Assembly (NCBI GenBank): GCA_009923795.1
Contig: RFSU01000013.1
Coordinates: forward strand, 1 to 22,411
Length of the DNA stretch: 22,411 nucleotides
Direction of reading: 5' to 3'
Source: Sphingomonadaceae bacterium
GTDB taxonomy: Bacteria > Pseudomonadota > Alphaproteobacteria > Sphingomonadales > Sphingomonadaceae
Below are positions 14,210 through 22,143 of the stretch, piece after piece. The notes beneath the pieces are model-generated. The model was given only the letters and a program-made list of their open reading frames with translations. It did not search any database and was not told the DNA's origin. A program made the translations under genes and the position numbers. The stretch's first letter is position 1, and the number at the start of each line of letters is the position of its first letter.

Positions 14210-15716
14210 GGCACGCGATCTTCGTTTGCGGTGGACCGGGCGCGTTTCGCTCAGCTGGCGGATTTTGCTCGTCAACCTGCTGCCTGTCGCCCTGCTGGCG
14301 GGGAGCCTTGTCTACCTTGACTCCATCCGCAGTCGATTGATCGCAGAACGCATGGCGCAGGCCAGCTCTGAAGCGCGACTGATGGCGACCATGCTCAGCC
14401 TTGCAGATCGCAGCCAATGGCCCGGTGATATTGCGCGACTTGGATTGCAAACAGGCAGCAGAATACGCTTGATCAAAGGCAAACAGATTGTTTTGGATAG
14501 TTGGCGGATACATCCCCCCAACATCACCCTGATCAATTCAGAAGATGAACGTTGGGATCGCAAGGTCGCCGCCGTTCTTGATGACACAATTGACGTAATT
14601 GTCCGCGCGCCGGCCATTCCCCAATTTACGAACTTTGACGCCATTCCCAGGTCGGATGTCACCATCACACTTGCCGAGGACCGAACGCACATCGTGACCG
14701 CGCGGGCGCAACTCGGCACTGTGCCCGAAATGGCGCTGGTAACTGACACGCACGCACGCGATGTGCGCCGCCTGATCCGATCAGAACGAAGCAGCCTGGG
14801 GCTGATTGTCGGTATCACCCTGCTGGCCTCTATCCTACTCTCCCGCTTTCTGGCCCGAACAATTGCCGTCCCGCTGGGCACCCTCGCTCTTGCGGCTGAA
14901 CATGTTCGCCTTGGCCGGGAACGGGATATCAAGATACCGCAAATCCATCGCAGTGATGAGATTGGTGCCCTGTCCCGTGCCTTATCGGACATGACAGAGA
15001 CCTTAAGAGAGCGGATCGATGCGACAGAGGCATTTGCGGCAGACGTAGCGCATGAACTGAAAAATCCGCTGGCATCCTTGTCATCCGCCTTAGAGACAAT
15101 GGGTAACGTCTCAGACCCTGCGCTTAAAAAACAATTAATGGACATAGCCACGGCTGATGTTCATCGGCTCGATAAGTTGATTACAGATATCGCAGAGGCG
15201 AGCCGCATGGATGCGCAGTTAACCCGCACCCGGTTTGAGAAGATGGATATTGGTCAATTGCTGGAGAGGCTTTTAGCCGAACGCGATGCGCGTGGTGCAA
15301 ATAATAGCATCCGCATTGCCTTTGCACGCCCCCAAAGAGGCTCCACCACAATTATGGGCGACCCGGGCCGTATAGAGCGCATGTTCGACAATCTGCTTGA
15401 TAATGCCATTTCCTTTTCGCCTGAGAACGGCGTTGTTCAGGTGGCAGCCACGGCGTCAAATGGGCAGGTCATTGCGTCGGTCGAGGATGAAGGGCCGGGC
15501 GTATCGGCAGATCGTCGCGACGCGATTTTTGAGCGTTTCCATAGTGACCGGTCAGATATTGCCGCCTTTGGCCGGCATTCCGGATTGGGCTTATCAATTG
15601 CGCGCACCATTGTCCTTGCCCATGACGGGACGATTGACGTGCGGGACCGTCCATCAGGCGCAGGCGGCGCGATGTTTGTCGTCACGCTCCCCTCCGCGCG
15701 CCGGAAGCGGTCATGA
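14202..15716 (+). CDS. chvG: ChvG-family sensor histidine kinase
   Basis: Inner-membrane sensor kinase for ChvI. From the GTG at 14202 it has 504 residues: a first membrane helix (about 21-40), a periplasmic sensor region (about 41-197), a second helix (about 198-217), HAMP (218-270), the H box with phosphorylated H284 in DVAHELKNPLASL, N box (N397-N401, DNLLDN), G1 (D429-G433, DEGPG) and G2 (GLGL 461-464). An upstream TTG at 14157 would add 15 residues inside chvI but these do not look like the family start; the true start is uncertain within that range. Its stop overlaps hprK by ATGA. All catalytic boxes are intact. Confidence 0.94.
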   Translation: MAEARDLRLRWTGRVSLSWRILLVNLLPVALLAGSLVYLDSIRSRLIAERMAQASSEARLMATMLSLADRSQWPGDIARLGLQTGSRIRLIKGKQIVLDSWRIHPPNITLINSEDERWDRKVAAVLDDTIDVIVRAPAIPQFTNFDAIPRSDVTITLAEDRTHIVTARAQLGTVPEMALVTDTHARDVRRLIRSERSSLGLIVGITLLASILLSRFLARTIAVPLGTLALAAEHVRLGRERDIKIPQIHRSDEIGALSRALSDMTETLRERIDATEAFAADVAHELKNPLASLSSALETMGNVSDPALKKQLMDIATADVHRLDKLITDIAEASRMDAQLTRTRFEKMDIGQLLERLLAERDARGANNSIRIAFARPQRGSTTIMGDPGRIERMFDNLLDNAISFSPENGVVQVAATASNGQVIASVEDEGPGVSADRRDAIFERFHSDRSDIAAFGRHSGLGLSIARTIVLAHDGTIDVRDRPSGAGGAMFVVTLPSARRKRS

Positions 15717-16138
15717 CCGCCCCCTTGCTGCTTCATGCAAGCTGCGTCTGTGTGAAGGACAAGGGCATTTTGTTAATCGGCGCGTCCGGAACCGGAAAGT
15801 CAGATCTGGCCTTGCGCCTTATCGACCGCGGAGCGATGTTGGTGGCCGACGATTATGTCAATCTGACCAAGAAGGACAATGCCCTTATGGCATCGCCGCC
15901 AAACCAACTTGAGGGAAAAATCGAGGTTCGGGGCGTCGGCATTTGCACTTTGCCATTCACACCTAACGCCCAAATTCAGCTCTATGTTGACCTCGCCGAT
16001 CTTCCAGATCGCCTCCCCGAACCGACTTTTCAGGATATTGCTGGCGTAATGATACCACGGATCGCCTTATCTGCGTTGGAGGCCTCTGCGCCCTTGAAGA
16101 TCGAAATGGCACTCTCGCATGGCATAGGCCCGTTATGA
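15713..16138 (+). CDS. hprK: Short HPr kinase/phosphorylase
   Basis: Phosphorylates and dephosphorylates the regulatory serine of HPr. The 141 residues correspond only to the C-terminal catalytic domain of the 310-residue Firmicutes enzyme; the short form is normal in alphaproteobacteria. Visible are H8, the Walker A loop GASGTGKS (23-30), the ADDYV acidic pair (45-49) and the signature KIEVRGVGI (69-77). It is tied by ATGA to chvG upstream and to rapZ downstream, and its HPr substrate is encoded three genes on. Linking HprK to an envelope two-component system in one operon suggests that carbon or nitrogen status and envelope signalling are co-regulated, which is inference. Confidence 0.95.
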   Translation: MTAPLLLHASCVCVKDKGILLIGASGTGKSDLALRLIDRGAMLVADDYVNLTKKDNALMASPPNQLEGKIEVRGVGICTLPFTPNAQIQLYVDLADLPDRLPEPTFQDIAGVMIPRIALSALEASAPLKIEMALSHGIGPL

Positions 16139-17070
16139 GCATTTCTGGACCAGAACGGATCCTCCTTGTCACCGGCATGTCGGGGGCTGGTAAATCAACC
16201 GTTCTCGACACTTTAGAGGATATGGGGTGGGAGGTTGTCGACAATCTACCCTTTCAACTGCTTGATCGTTTGCTGGCGACGCGTGCTCCCGAAGGCGCGA
16301 CAGGAGAACGCCCGCTCGCTTTAGGCATCGACAGCCGGACACGGGGGTTTGACGCAGATCAGATCGTCGCGCGGGTCAACGCCCTGCCAGATGGGGAAAG
16401 TCGCCCCATTTCGATGCTTTTTGTCGATTGCGCGGGCAGCGAGCTAGAGCGCCGCTATTCCGAAACCCGACGACGCCACCCGCTTGCAGCAGACCGCCCA
16501 GCCAAGGATGGTATTGCGAGCGAACGGGAACTTGTTGCCCCGCTGCGCCGCTGGGCCGAACACGTCATCGATACCACCGCGAGCAGAACCAATGCCCTAA
16601 AGCAAGAAATCCGCACGCGCTTTGGTGACTGGGGCGATGTGGGCATGAATATTGCCGTCCTATCCTTTGGCTATGCACGCGGCCTTCCTAGAAATGCGGA
16701 TCTTGTTTTTGACATGCGCTTTTTGCGAAACCCGCATTGGGATGCAGCACTACGGCCGCTGACGGGCCTCGATGCCCGCATCTCTCGCTTTATTGCGGAA
16801 GACCCTGCCTATGAAGATGTTGTTCGTCAGATCGAAGGGCTGCTGCTGACACTCCTCCCCCGTTACGGGCTTGAAGGAAAAGCCTATGTGACGATCGCTT
16901 TTGGGTGTACGGGCGGCCGCCATCGGTCTGTTCATGTGGCGGAACGAGTCGCGCGTCACTTGGCGAACCATGGGTTCACGCCTATTTTGTCTCATAGAGA
17001 CATAGAGGCCGCCGGCGACAGTGCAGGCAAAGAAGACGAGTCCGGCGCTCAGGCGAGCCCGACACAGTGA
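16135..17070 (+). CDS. rapZ: RapZ/YvcJ-family nucleotide-binding regulator
   Basis: P-loop protein; in E. coli RapZ is the adapter that delivers the sRNA GlmZ to RNase E. The 311 residues start with Walker A GMSGAGKS (14-21), and the C-terminal domain has the family hallmark GCTGGRHRSV near residues 259-268, thought to bind RNA and sense glucosamine-6-phosphate in E. coli. GlmY and GlmZ are known only from enterobacteria and relatives, so the role here is open. Genes for this family commonly sit with PTS genes, as here: ATGA overlap with hprK and 13 bases before the EIIA gene. The C-terminus is Ser/Asp/Glu-rich and probably disordered. Confidence 0.94.
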   Translation: MSISGPERILLVTGMSGAGKSTVLDTLEDMGWEVVDNLPFQLLDRLLATRAPEGATGERPLALGIDSRTRGFDADQIVARVNALPDGESRPISMLFVDCAGSELERRYSETRRRHPLAADRPAKDGIASERELVAPLRRWAEHVIDTTASRTNALKQEIRTRFGDWGDVGMNIAVLSFGYARGLPRNADLVFDMRFLRNPHWDAALRPLTGLDARISRFIAEDPAYEDVVRQIEGLLLTLLPRYGLEGKAYVTIAFGCTGGRHRSVHVAERVARHLANHGFTPILSHRDIEAAGDSAGKEDESGAQASPTQ

Positions 17071-17083
17071 GACGGGGTGGTTG

Positions 17084-17491
17084 ATGATTGGTCTAGTGCT
17101 CGTAACGCATGGACGCCTTGCAACCGAGTTTGTGACAGCCATGGAGCATGTCGTCGGGCCGCAGACTGCCATTGAGGCAATTTGCATCGGGCCGGACGAT
17201 GATATGGAAGCACGCCGTGCCGATATTGCTGCTGCTATTGCCAAGGTTGAGAGCGGAAGCGGCGTAATCGTTCTGACCGACTTGTTCGGCGGCACCCCCT
17301 CTAATCTGGCCATTTCCCTTATGGATGTCGGCCGCGTTGAGGTGATCGCCGGAATCAACCTGCCCATGCTGATCCGTCTGGAAAGCGCACGGCGCCGAAT
17401 GAAAGTGGTCGAAGCTGTGGCGGCGGCTCGAGAAGCTGGCCGAAAGTACATCTCCGTCGCATCTGAAGTTTTGGGTGAACAAGCCGCATGA
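17084..17491 (+). CDS. Mannose-family PTS EIIA component, regulatory
   Basis: Small cytosolic phosphocarrier of the mannose EIIA fold. From the ATG at 17084 it has 135 residues, with the phosphoacceptor H9 in LVTHG and the conserved TDLFGGTPSN (65-74) containing D66. The start was chosen because MIGLVLVTHG is the usual N-terminus; an upstream in-frame ATG would run into rapZ. No EIIB, EIIC or EIID is present, so it probably serves regulation rather than sugar uptake, like the alphaproteobacterial EIIA of PTS-Ntr-type systems. Its stop overlaps the HPr start by ATGA. In the family it is called ManX, PtsM or EIIA-Man; I leave the symbol blank. Confidence 0.92.
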   Translation: MIGLVLVTHGRLATEFVTAMEHVVGPQTAIEAICIGPDDDMEARRADIAAAIAKVESGSGVIVLTDLFGGTPSNLAISLMDVGRVEVIAGINLPMLIRLESARRRMKVVEAVAAAREAGRKYISVASEVLGEQAA

Positions 17492-17760
17492 TGATCAGCC
17501 GCACCGTCACCATTTGCAATCGCCGCGGCCTGCACGCGCGCGCCAGCGCCAAATTTGTGACGATGGCAAGCGGCCTCACGGTCAAGGTAGAGGTCGAAAA
17601 AGAGGGCACAGCTGTTGTCGGCACTTCCATCATGGGACTGATGATGCTTGGAGCAGCCCTTGGCGACGTCATTACGATCCGAGCTGAAGGGGACGGCGCA
17701 GAAGACGCCGTGACGCAGCTTGCCGATCTGGTCGAAGCCCGCTTTCACGAAGCCGAATAG
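17488..17760 (+). CDS. ptsH: Phosphocarrier protein HPr
   Basis: Central phosphocarrier receiving phosphate from enzyme I (not in the window). The 90 residues carry the active histidine in RRGLHARAS (H16 by the first ATG) and the regulatory serine in GTSIMGLMML (S47), the target of HprK. If the second ATG at 17491 is used, these become H15 and S46, exactly the standard HPr numbers, so that start is equally good. The presence of both sites and of hprK in the same operon means the full Ser/His regulatory switch is encoded here, apart from enzyme I. A 6-base gap separates it from the following methyltransferase. Confidence 0.96.
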   Translation: MMISRTVTICNRRGLHARASAKFVTMASGLTVKVEVEKEGTAVVGTSIMGLMMLGAALGDVITIRAEGDGAEDAVTQLADLVEARFHEAE

Positions 17761-17766
17761 ACCGCC

Positions 17767-18570
17767 ATGCCCCGCGATATTTCGGGATATTCCAATCCGC
17801 TGGTCAAACGCGTCAAAGCTTTGCGCGACAAAAAGGCACGTCGCCTTGAAGGCCTGTTTTTGGCCGAAGGCCTGCGCATTCTGACAGAAGCCCTAGAGGC
17901 TGGCCGCGCGCCCCATATGCTTTGGTTTGCACCAGAAAGCGCGCGCCACCCACTGGTTCAGCAGCTCATCACTGCGACTGAGGACGCAGGTGGAGAGGTG
18001 TTTGTGACATCCCCCGACATTTTGTCGAAGCTTTCTGGCAAGGATAATCCGGGGGCCGTGCTCGGCGTTTATGAAGAACGCTGGACAGCCTTGGCGGACG
18101 TGGATCGCACAAAGTCGGATATCTGGATTGTGGCGGAACGCCTGCGCGACCCCGGAAATCTGGGCACCATTTTGCGGACCGGTGATGCGGTCGGCGCTGG
18201 CGGCCTGATTCTCATTGATGACTGCACCGATCCCTTTTCAGTGGAGGCCGTCCGAGCCAGCATGGGGGCTTTGTTTACCCAAGTGATCAGCAAGGCAAGC
18301 TGGCCGGAGTTTATGGAATGGCTTCGGCAAGGCCCCGGCCAACTCATTGGCACCAGCCTCAATACCGATCAGGACTATCAAGCCCCCCAATATACACCAC
18401 CCGTCTTCTTGCTGGTCGGGAATGAATCTCAAGGTTTACCAGAGACTTATGAGGAAGATTGCGATCTTCTTGTGAAGATGCCGATGATGGGTAAGGCGGA
18501 TAGCCTCAACGCCGCCGTTGCGACGTCTGTGATGGCGTATGAGGTCTTGAACCAGCTTCGGCGGCGATAG
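17767..18570 (+). CDS. SpoU/TrmH-family RNA 2'-O-methyltransferase
   Basis: SAM-dependent enzyme that methylates the ribose of a nucleotide in rRNA or tRNA. The 267 residues have an N-terminal substrate-binding domain (about 5-102) and the SPOUT knot with motif 1 ERLRDPGNLGTILRTGDA (124-141; R127, N131), motif 2 FLLVGNESQGLP (214-225) and motif 3 MMGKADSLNAAVATSV (240-255). This fits the RlmB/TsnR-like group, but the target nucleotide cannot be told. It lies 6 bases after HPr and so probably ends the chvI operon; no Shine-Dalgarno is obvious. It meets rmuC end to end with one base between the stop codons. Confidence 0.92.
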   Translation: MPRDISGYSNPLVKRVKALRDKKARRLEGLFLAEGLRILTEALEAGRAPHMLWFAPESARHPLVQQLITATEDAGGEVFVTSPDILSKLSGKDNPGAVLGVYEERWTALADVDRTKSDIWIVAERLRDPGNLGTILRTGDAVGAGGLILIDDCTDPFSVEAVRASMGALFTQVISKASWPEFMEWLRQGPGQLIGTSLNTDQDYQAPQYTPPVFLLVGNESQGLPETYEEDCDLLVKMPMMGKADSLNAAVATSVMAYEVLNQLRRR

Positions 18571-18571
18571 C

Positions 18572-19954
18572 TTAGTCGCTGCTCTCCGCAGAGGGCGGCG
18601 CCAACTTGGCCAGAGGGCGCGCCGCCTGCTCCACAATCGGGAGCGTTTCAATTGCCTTTGCGCCCGTATCAACACCAAGTTTTTCAAATCGTTGCGCCGA
18701 AGTCATAACCTGACTCTCAAGGCTGCCGACCATCGCATTATAAGCAGAGACGGCGGTATCAAGATTGCGCCCCATTCGGCCAACATGGCCGCCCATCGTC
18801 GCCAGACGGCTATAAAGCTCCCGCCCCAATTCTGCAATTTCGCGCGCCTGACCGGCCATTGTCTCTTGCTTCCAAACCGCCGCAACGGTCCGCGCAATTG
18901 CAATCAAATTCGTAGGAGTAGCCAATAAGACCTTGCGATCAAACGCATAATCCCAAAGTTGATGATCCTGCTCTAATGCTGCGGTTAAGAAATGTTCGCC
19001 GGGAACAAACATGATCACATAATCGGGAGCATCGGGAAATTGGCTCCAATAGGCTTTATTGCCGAGCGTGTTCACATGTGCCTTCATGGCAGTCGCATGC
19101 GCTGCGAGTTGGACTTCGCGATCCTGCTCATCCACCGCACCAAAGGCATCCTGATAGGCATTGAGCGACACCTTTGCGTCAATGACCAGCGACTTACCGC
19201 CGGGCACTTTCACAATCACATCCGGCCGCAAGCGACCGCCTTCGCCATCGGCGACGCTCACTTCCGTCATAAAGTCTGCATGTTCGGCCAGTCCGCAGCT
19301 TTCCAGAACATTGCGTAACTGCTGCTCCCCCCAGCGCCCGCGCGCCTTAGGGGCATTGCGCAGAGCGTTGACGAGCTTTGCAGCCTCACTGGAAACGCGT
19401 TCTGTGCCCTCGCGCATGGCGGCAATCTGTCCATGAAGTACGCCAAAGGCATCGCGGCGTTCGGTTTCAACCTTGGTCACTTGCTCTTCATAGCGTTGCA
19501 GGCGCTCATGCACCGGCTGAAGCAAGGCCTTAATCCCCTGCCCTGCCAATTCTTCTGATTGCTTGAACCGCGCGTCAGCGCGTTCAAGAAACTGCTTTTG
19601 GGCAGCCTCCAAAATCTTGCCGCCTACCTCGCTAAACTGCGCGCTCAACACCTCTTTGGCATCTTGTAAGGCTTTAATCTGGGCGGCGTGCGCCTCATCC
19701 TTTACCTTTTGCTCAGCCGTCAGCGCACTCACCGCAATCCGGGCTTCGTCCCGTTCGACCAGCGCCTTTTCCAGATCAGAAATAGCGGCACGAAAATCCG
19801 CCTGAAGCCTCTCAGTTTCTGCCTTGGCGAGTTCCCAATCGGTCCGCAGCCGACCTGCGCTCCGTCCGGCCAACAACCAGCCAATCAGGGATCCAAGGCC
19901 AAGCCCTCCGAAGAGAGGCAGAAAAATCGAGAATAGAGATGTGTCCGCAGTCAT
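18572..19954 (-). CDS. rmuC: DNA recombination protein RmuC
   Basis: Membrane-tethered nuclease-like protein that limits inversions and other rearrangements at short inverted repeats. The 460 residues begin with one hydrophobic segment (about 8-29), followed by a long coiled coil rich in Ala, Glu and Lys (about 35-195) and the RmuC domain (about 205-400) with KARGRWGEQQLRNVLE, the nuclease-like PDVIVKVPGGKSLVIDAKV, and FVPGEHF. The length is typical. No Shine-Dalgarno precedes the ATG at 19954, while a TATGTT box ends 6 bases before it. It is convergent with the methyltransferase gene, leaving no room for a terminator between the two coding regions. Confidence 0.94.
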   Translation of the reverse strand: MTADTSLFSIFLPLFGGLGLGSLIGWLLAGRSAGRLRTDWELAKAETERLQADFRAAISDLEKALVERDEARIAVSALTAEQKVKDEAHAAQIKALQDAKEVLSAQFSEVGGKILEAAQKQFLERADARFKQSEELAGQGIKALLQPVHERLQRYEEQVTKVETERRDAFGVLHGQIAAMREGTERVSSEAAKLVNALRNAPKARGRWGEQQLRNVLESCGLAEHADFMTEVSVADGEGGRLRPDVIVKVPGGKSLVIDAKVSLNAYQDAFGAVDEQDREVQLAAHATAMKAHVNTLGNKAYWSQFPDAPDYVIMFVPGEHFLTAALEQDHQLWDYAFDRKVLLATPTNLIAIARTVAAVWKQETMAGQAREIAELGRELYSRLATMGGHVGRMGRNLDTAVSAYNAMVGSLESQVMTSAQRFEKLGVDTGAKAIETLPIVEQAARPLAKLAPPSAESSD

Positions 19955-19960
19955 AAGCGG

Positions 19961-19988
19961 AACATAGAATGAACAATTGTCTTTGAAA
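19961..19988 (-). promoter_or_regulatory. Candidate rmuC promoter, leaderless geometry
   Basis: Minus-strand TTTCAA (19988-19983), a 16-base spacer and TATGTT (19966-19961), ending 6 bases before the rmuC ATG, so transcription should start on the start codon. The -35 box is weak. Transcription from def, 74 bases upstream, is an alternative. Confidence 0.3.
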
Positions 19989-20028
19989 AGGGCTTATGAA
20001 CGAAAGAATGACAGGCCTGAATGGCCAA

Positions 20029-20556
20029 TTAAGCGGCCATTTTGCGCGCCTTGGCTAGCTTCTTAAGGACCATATCCCGCTTGAGCTTTGACAGATGATC
20101 GATGAAGAGGATGCCATTCAAATGGTCCATTTCATGTTGCAAGCAAATGGCGAGCAACCCCTCAATCACCTCTTCATGCGCCTTGCCAGTCTCATCCAGC
20201 CATTTGGCCTTGATGATGGCGGACCGCTCCACATCAGCATATTGATCCGGGACGGACAAGCAGCCTTCGCTATAAACCGTTAGGTCTTCCGACATTTCCA
20301 CAATTTCTGGGTTAATGAACACGAGCGGCTCACGGATGACGGCCCCGCTCTCTTCATCCTTTTCCTGCAAATCAATCACCAGCACCCGCTTCGGCACACC
20401 CACCTGAATGGCGGCAAGGCCGATGCCCGGCGCATCATACATGGTGTCAAACATGTCCTTGATGAAGGCGCGCAGAGCGTCATCCACGCCATCGACGGGC
20501 GTAGAGATGGTTTTCAAACGCGCATCGGGCGTTTCAATGATGGGAAGAATGGCCAT
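20029..20556 (-). CDS. def: Peptide deformylase
   Basis: Metalloenzyme that removes the formyl group from the N-terminal methionine of new proteins. The 175 residues contain all three motifs: GIGLAAIQ (44-51), EGCLS (97-101, metal ligand C99) and QHEMDH (140-145, ligands H141 and H145, catalytic E142). Length and start (MAILPIIETPDARL) are normal for alphaproteobacteria. It lies 31 bases after recR on the same strand, while its functional partner fmt, which adds the formyl group to Met-tRNA, is divergent beyond recR. There is no Shine-Dalgarno; a good promoter element ends 6 bases before the ATG. Confidence 0.97.
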   Translation of the reverse strand: MAILPIIETPDARLKTISTPVDGVDDALRAFIKDMFDTMYDAPGIGLAAIQVGVPKRVLVIDLQEKDEESGAVIREPLVFINPEIVEMSEDLTVYSEGCLSVPDQYADVERSAIIKAKWLDETGKAHEEVIEGLLAICLQHEMDHLNGILFIDHLSKLKRDMVLKKLAKARKMAA

Positions 20557-20562
20557 GACTGT

Positions 20563-20591
20563 CAGTTAGGTTTGCGAAGGGTCAGGGTCAA
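20563..20591 (-). promoter_or_regulatory. Candidate def promoter overlapping the recR stop, leaderless geometry
   Basis: Minus-strand CTTGACC gives a strong -35 box (TTGACC, 20591-20586) that contains the recR TGA stop; after exactly 17 bases comes TAACTG (20568-20563), ending 6 bases before the def ATG. The predicted transcription start is the A of ATG. Confidence 0.45.
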
Positions 20592-21184
20592 GAGACGGGA
20601 CGACGCGCACGCAGCGCTTGAGCCAGCGTTCCGTCGTCAAGATAGTCAAGCTCCCCCCCAACAGGAAGGCCATGGGCCAGCTGCGTGATACGGATCGGCG
20701 CGTTTTCGAGACGTTCTGCGATATAATGGGCGGTTGTCTGCCCCTCTAACGTCGCATTCATGGCAAGCACGACCTCATCAATATCTCCCGCAGCAATGCG
20801 GGATAACAGGCTAGCAATATTCAAATCTTCGGGTCGTACACCTTCCAAAGCGGATAAACGCCCGCCCAGAACATGAAATTTTCCCGGAAAGAGACGAGAC
20901 CGTTCCAGCGCCCAAAGGTCAGAGACGTCTTCTACCACGCACAACATGCGCCCTTCGCGCCTCGGATCGACACAGATTCCGCAGGGGTCAATTGTATCGA
21001 CATTGCCGCAGACATGGCAGGTGGCCAGCTTTTCGGTCACTTGTTCCAGCGCGCGCAGCAGTGGCAGCATGGCCCCTTCCCGTCGTTTGAGCAGGTGCAA
21101 GACCGCACGCCGGGCCGACCGCGGGCCAAGTCCCGGCAGTCGCGCAAGCGCCTGAGCCAAATTTTCAATCTCAATCGAAGCCAT
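20588..21184 (-). CDS. recR: Recombination mediator RecR
   Basis: Ring-forming partner of RecO/RecF that loads RecA at gaps. The 198 residues show an N-terminal helix-hairpin-helix (LPGLGPRSARRAVLH, 16-30), a four-cysteine zinc motif (C56, C59, C68, C71), a TOPRIM domain opening with LCVVED (81-86) and the C-terminal ATP-site-like region. The start at 21184 (MASIEIENLAQAL) matches the family; an in-frame ATG at 21208 would add eight atypical residues and lies in the promoter region. No Shine-Dalgarno is present. It is divergent from fmt with 53 bases between the starts. Confidence 0.95.
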   Translation of the reverse strand: MASIEIENLAQALARLPGLGPRSARRAVLHLLKRREGAMLPLLRALEQVTEKLATCHVCGNVDTIDPCGICVDPRREGRMLCVVEDVSDLWALERSRLFPGKFHVLGGRLSALEGVRPEDLNIASLLSRIAAGDIDEVVLAMNATLEGQTTAHYIAERLENAPIRITQLAHGLPVGGELDYLDDGTLAQALRARRPVS

Positions 21185-21192
21185 GAGAATGC

Positions 21193-21221
21193 TGATAGGG
21201 GGTTGCATTGCGGCTTGCCAA
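21193..21221 (-). promoter_or_regulatory. Candidate recR promoter, near-leaderless
   Basis: Minus-strand TTGGCA (21221-21216), a 17-base spacer and CTATCA (21198-21193), with 8 bases to the recR ATG, which gives a leader of 0-2 bases. This lies wholly in the 53-base divergent gap with fmt, consistent with the chosen recR start. Confidence 0.4.
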
Positions 21222-21237
21222 GGGCTTGGAAGAAAAG

Positions 21238-22143
21238 ATGCGGATCATCTTCATGGGCACACCCGATTTTGCCGTTCCAACATTGGACGCCCTTGTGGCG
21301 GCAGGGCATGATATTTGCGCTGTCTATTCGCAGCCGCCCCGCCCGGCTGGCCGCGGCAAGGCGCTCTCCCCAACACCCATCCACAAAAGGGCCGAGGAAC
21401 TGGGTCTGGCTGTCCATACGCCCGTGACGCTGAAGGAGGAGGATGCTCAAAGGAGCTTTGCTGACTTAAAAGCCGATATGGCTGTGGTTGCGGCCTATGG
21501 CCTGATTCTCCCTAAGGCGATCCTCGACGCCCCAAAATTTGGCTGCTTGAATGTTCATGCCTCACTCCTGCCCCGCTGGCGGGGTGCAGCCCCGGTGCAA
21601 CGCGCCATCCTTGCGGGCGACGCAGAAACCGGCGTAACCATCATGCAAATGGATGTTGGGCTCGACACCGGAGACATGCGCGCCATTCAATCCACCCCAA
21701 TTGGCGGCAAGACGGGCGGTGCGCTGACAGCAGAGCTTGCTGAGATGGGCGCAGATCTGCTTGTCGATGTTCTGGCGTCGCTCAAGGATCATCCTGCCAT
21801 TCCCCAGCCAGAAGCGGGCGTGACCTATGCCGCCAAAATCGACAAGGCCGAAAGCCGCATTGATTTTACGCGACCCGCTGTTGAGATTGAACGGCAAGTG
21901 CGTGCCTTTGCACCAGCCCCCGGCGCATTTTTTGAGTATCAGGGTGAGCGGTTCCGCATCTTGGCAGCGGAGTGTCTCAAGTCCAGCGGCAGAGCCGGTG
22001 ACGTCATCGACGCGCAGTTGACCATTGCGTGTGGCGTAGGCGCGCTCCGCCCCATCCTCATCCAACGGGCAGGCAAATCAGCCATGCCGCCCGCTGAACT
22101 GCTTCGGGGCTTTTCCTTACCCGTGGGAACGCAGCTCTCATGA
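21238..22143 (+). CDS. fmt: Methionyl-tRNA formyltransferase
   Basis: Transfers formyl from 10-formyltetrahydrofolate to initiator Met-tRNA, the step that peptide deformylase later reverses on proteins. The 301 residues have the N-terminal MRIIFMGTPDFAVP, the formyl-transferase core with N105 and H107 in NVHASLLPRWRGAAP (105-119), and catalytic D143 in GLDTGD. The C-terminal tRNA-binding domain (about 205-301) is somewhat short but complete. The start at 21238 is backed by GGAAG 5 bases upstream; an upstream ATG at 21208 would add ten residues not typical of the family. Its stop overlaps truA by ATGA. Confidence 0.97.
   Translation: MRIIFMGTPDFAVPTLDALVAAGHDICAVYSQPPRPAGRGKALSPTPIHKRAEELGLAVHTPVTLKEEDAQRSFADLKADMAVVAAYGLILPKAILDAPKFGCLNVHASLLPRWRGAAPVQRAILAGDAETGVTIMQMDVGLDTGDMRAIQSTPIGGKTGGALTAELAEMGADLLVDVLASLKDHPAIPQPEAGVTYAAKIDKAESRIDFTRPAVEIERQVRAFAPAPGAFFEYQGERFRILAAECLKSSGRAGDVIDAQLTIACGVGALRPILIQRAGKSAMPPAELLRGFSLPVGTQLS

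Noticed and set aside
15713..16138. hprK as a truncated pseudogene
   Set aside because: The missing N-terminal half is the normal condition in alphaproteobacteria; Walker A and the signature motif are intact and the gene has ATGA overlaps at both ends.
16750..17748. A 332-codon open frame on the minus strand opposite rapZ, EIIA and HPr
   Set aside because: It lies fully antisense to three recognised, motif-complete genes, has no family resemblance, and is the kind of long shadow frame common in GC-rich coding DNA.
20020..20041. Inverted repeat AATGGCC/GGCCATT across the def stop codon, considered as a terminator
   Set aside because: No T run follows on the minus strand, and one arm is inside coding sequence; GGCC is self-complementary, so short repeats like this arise easily.
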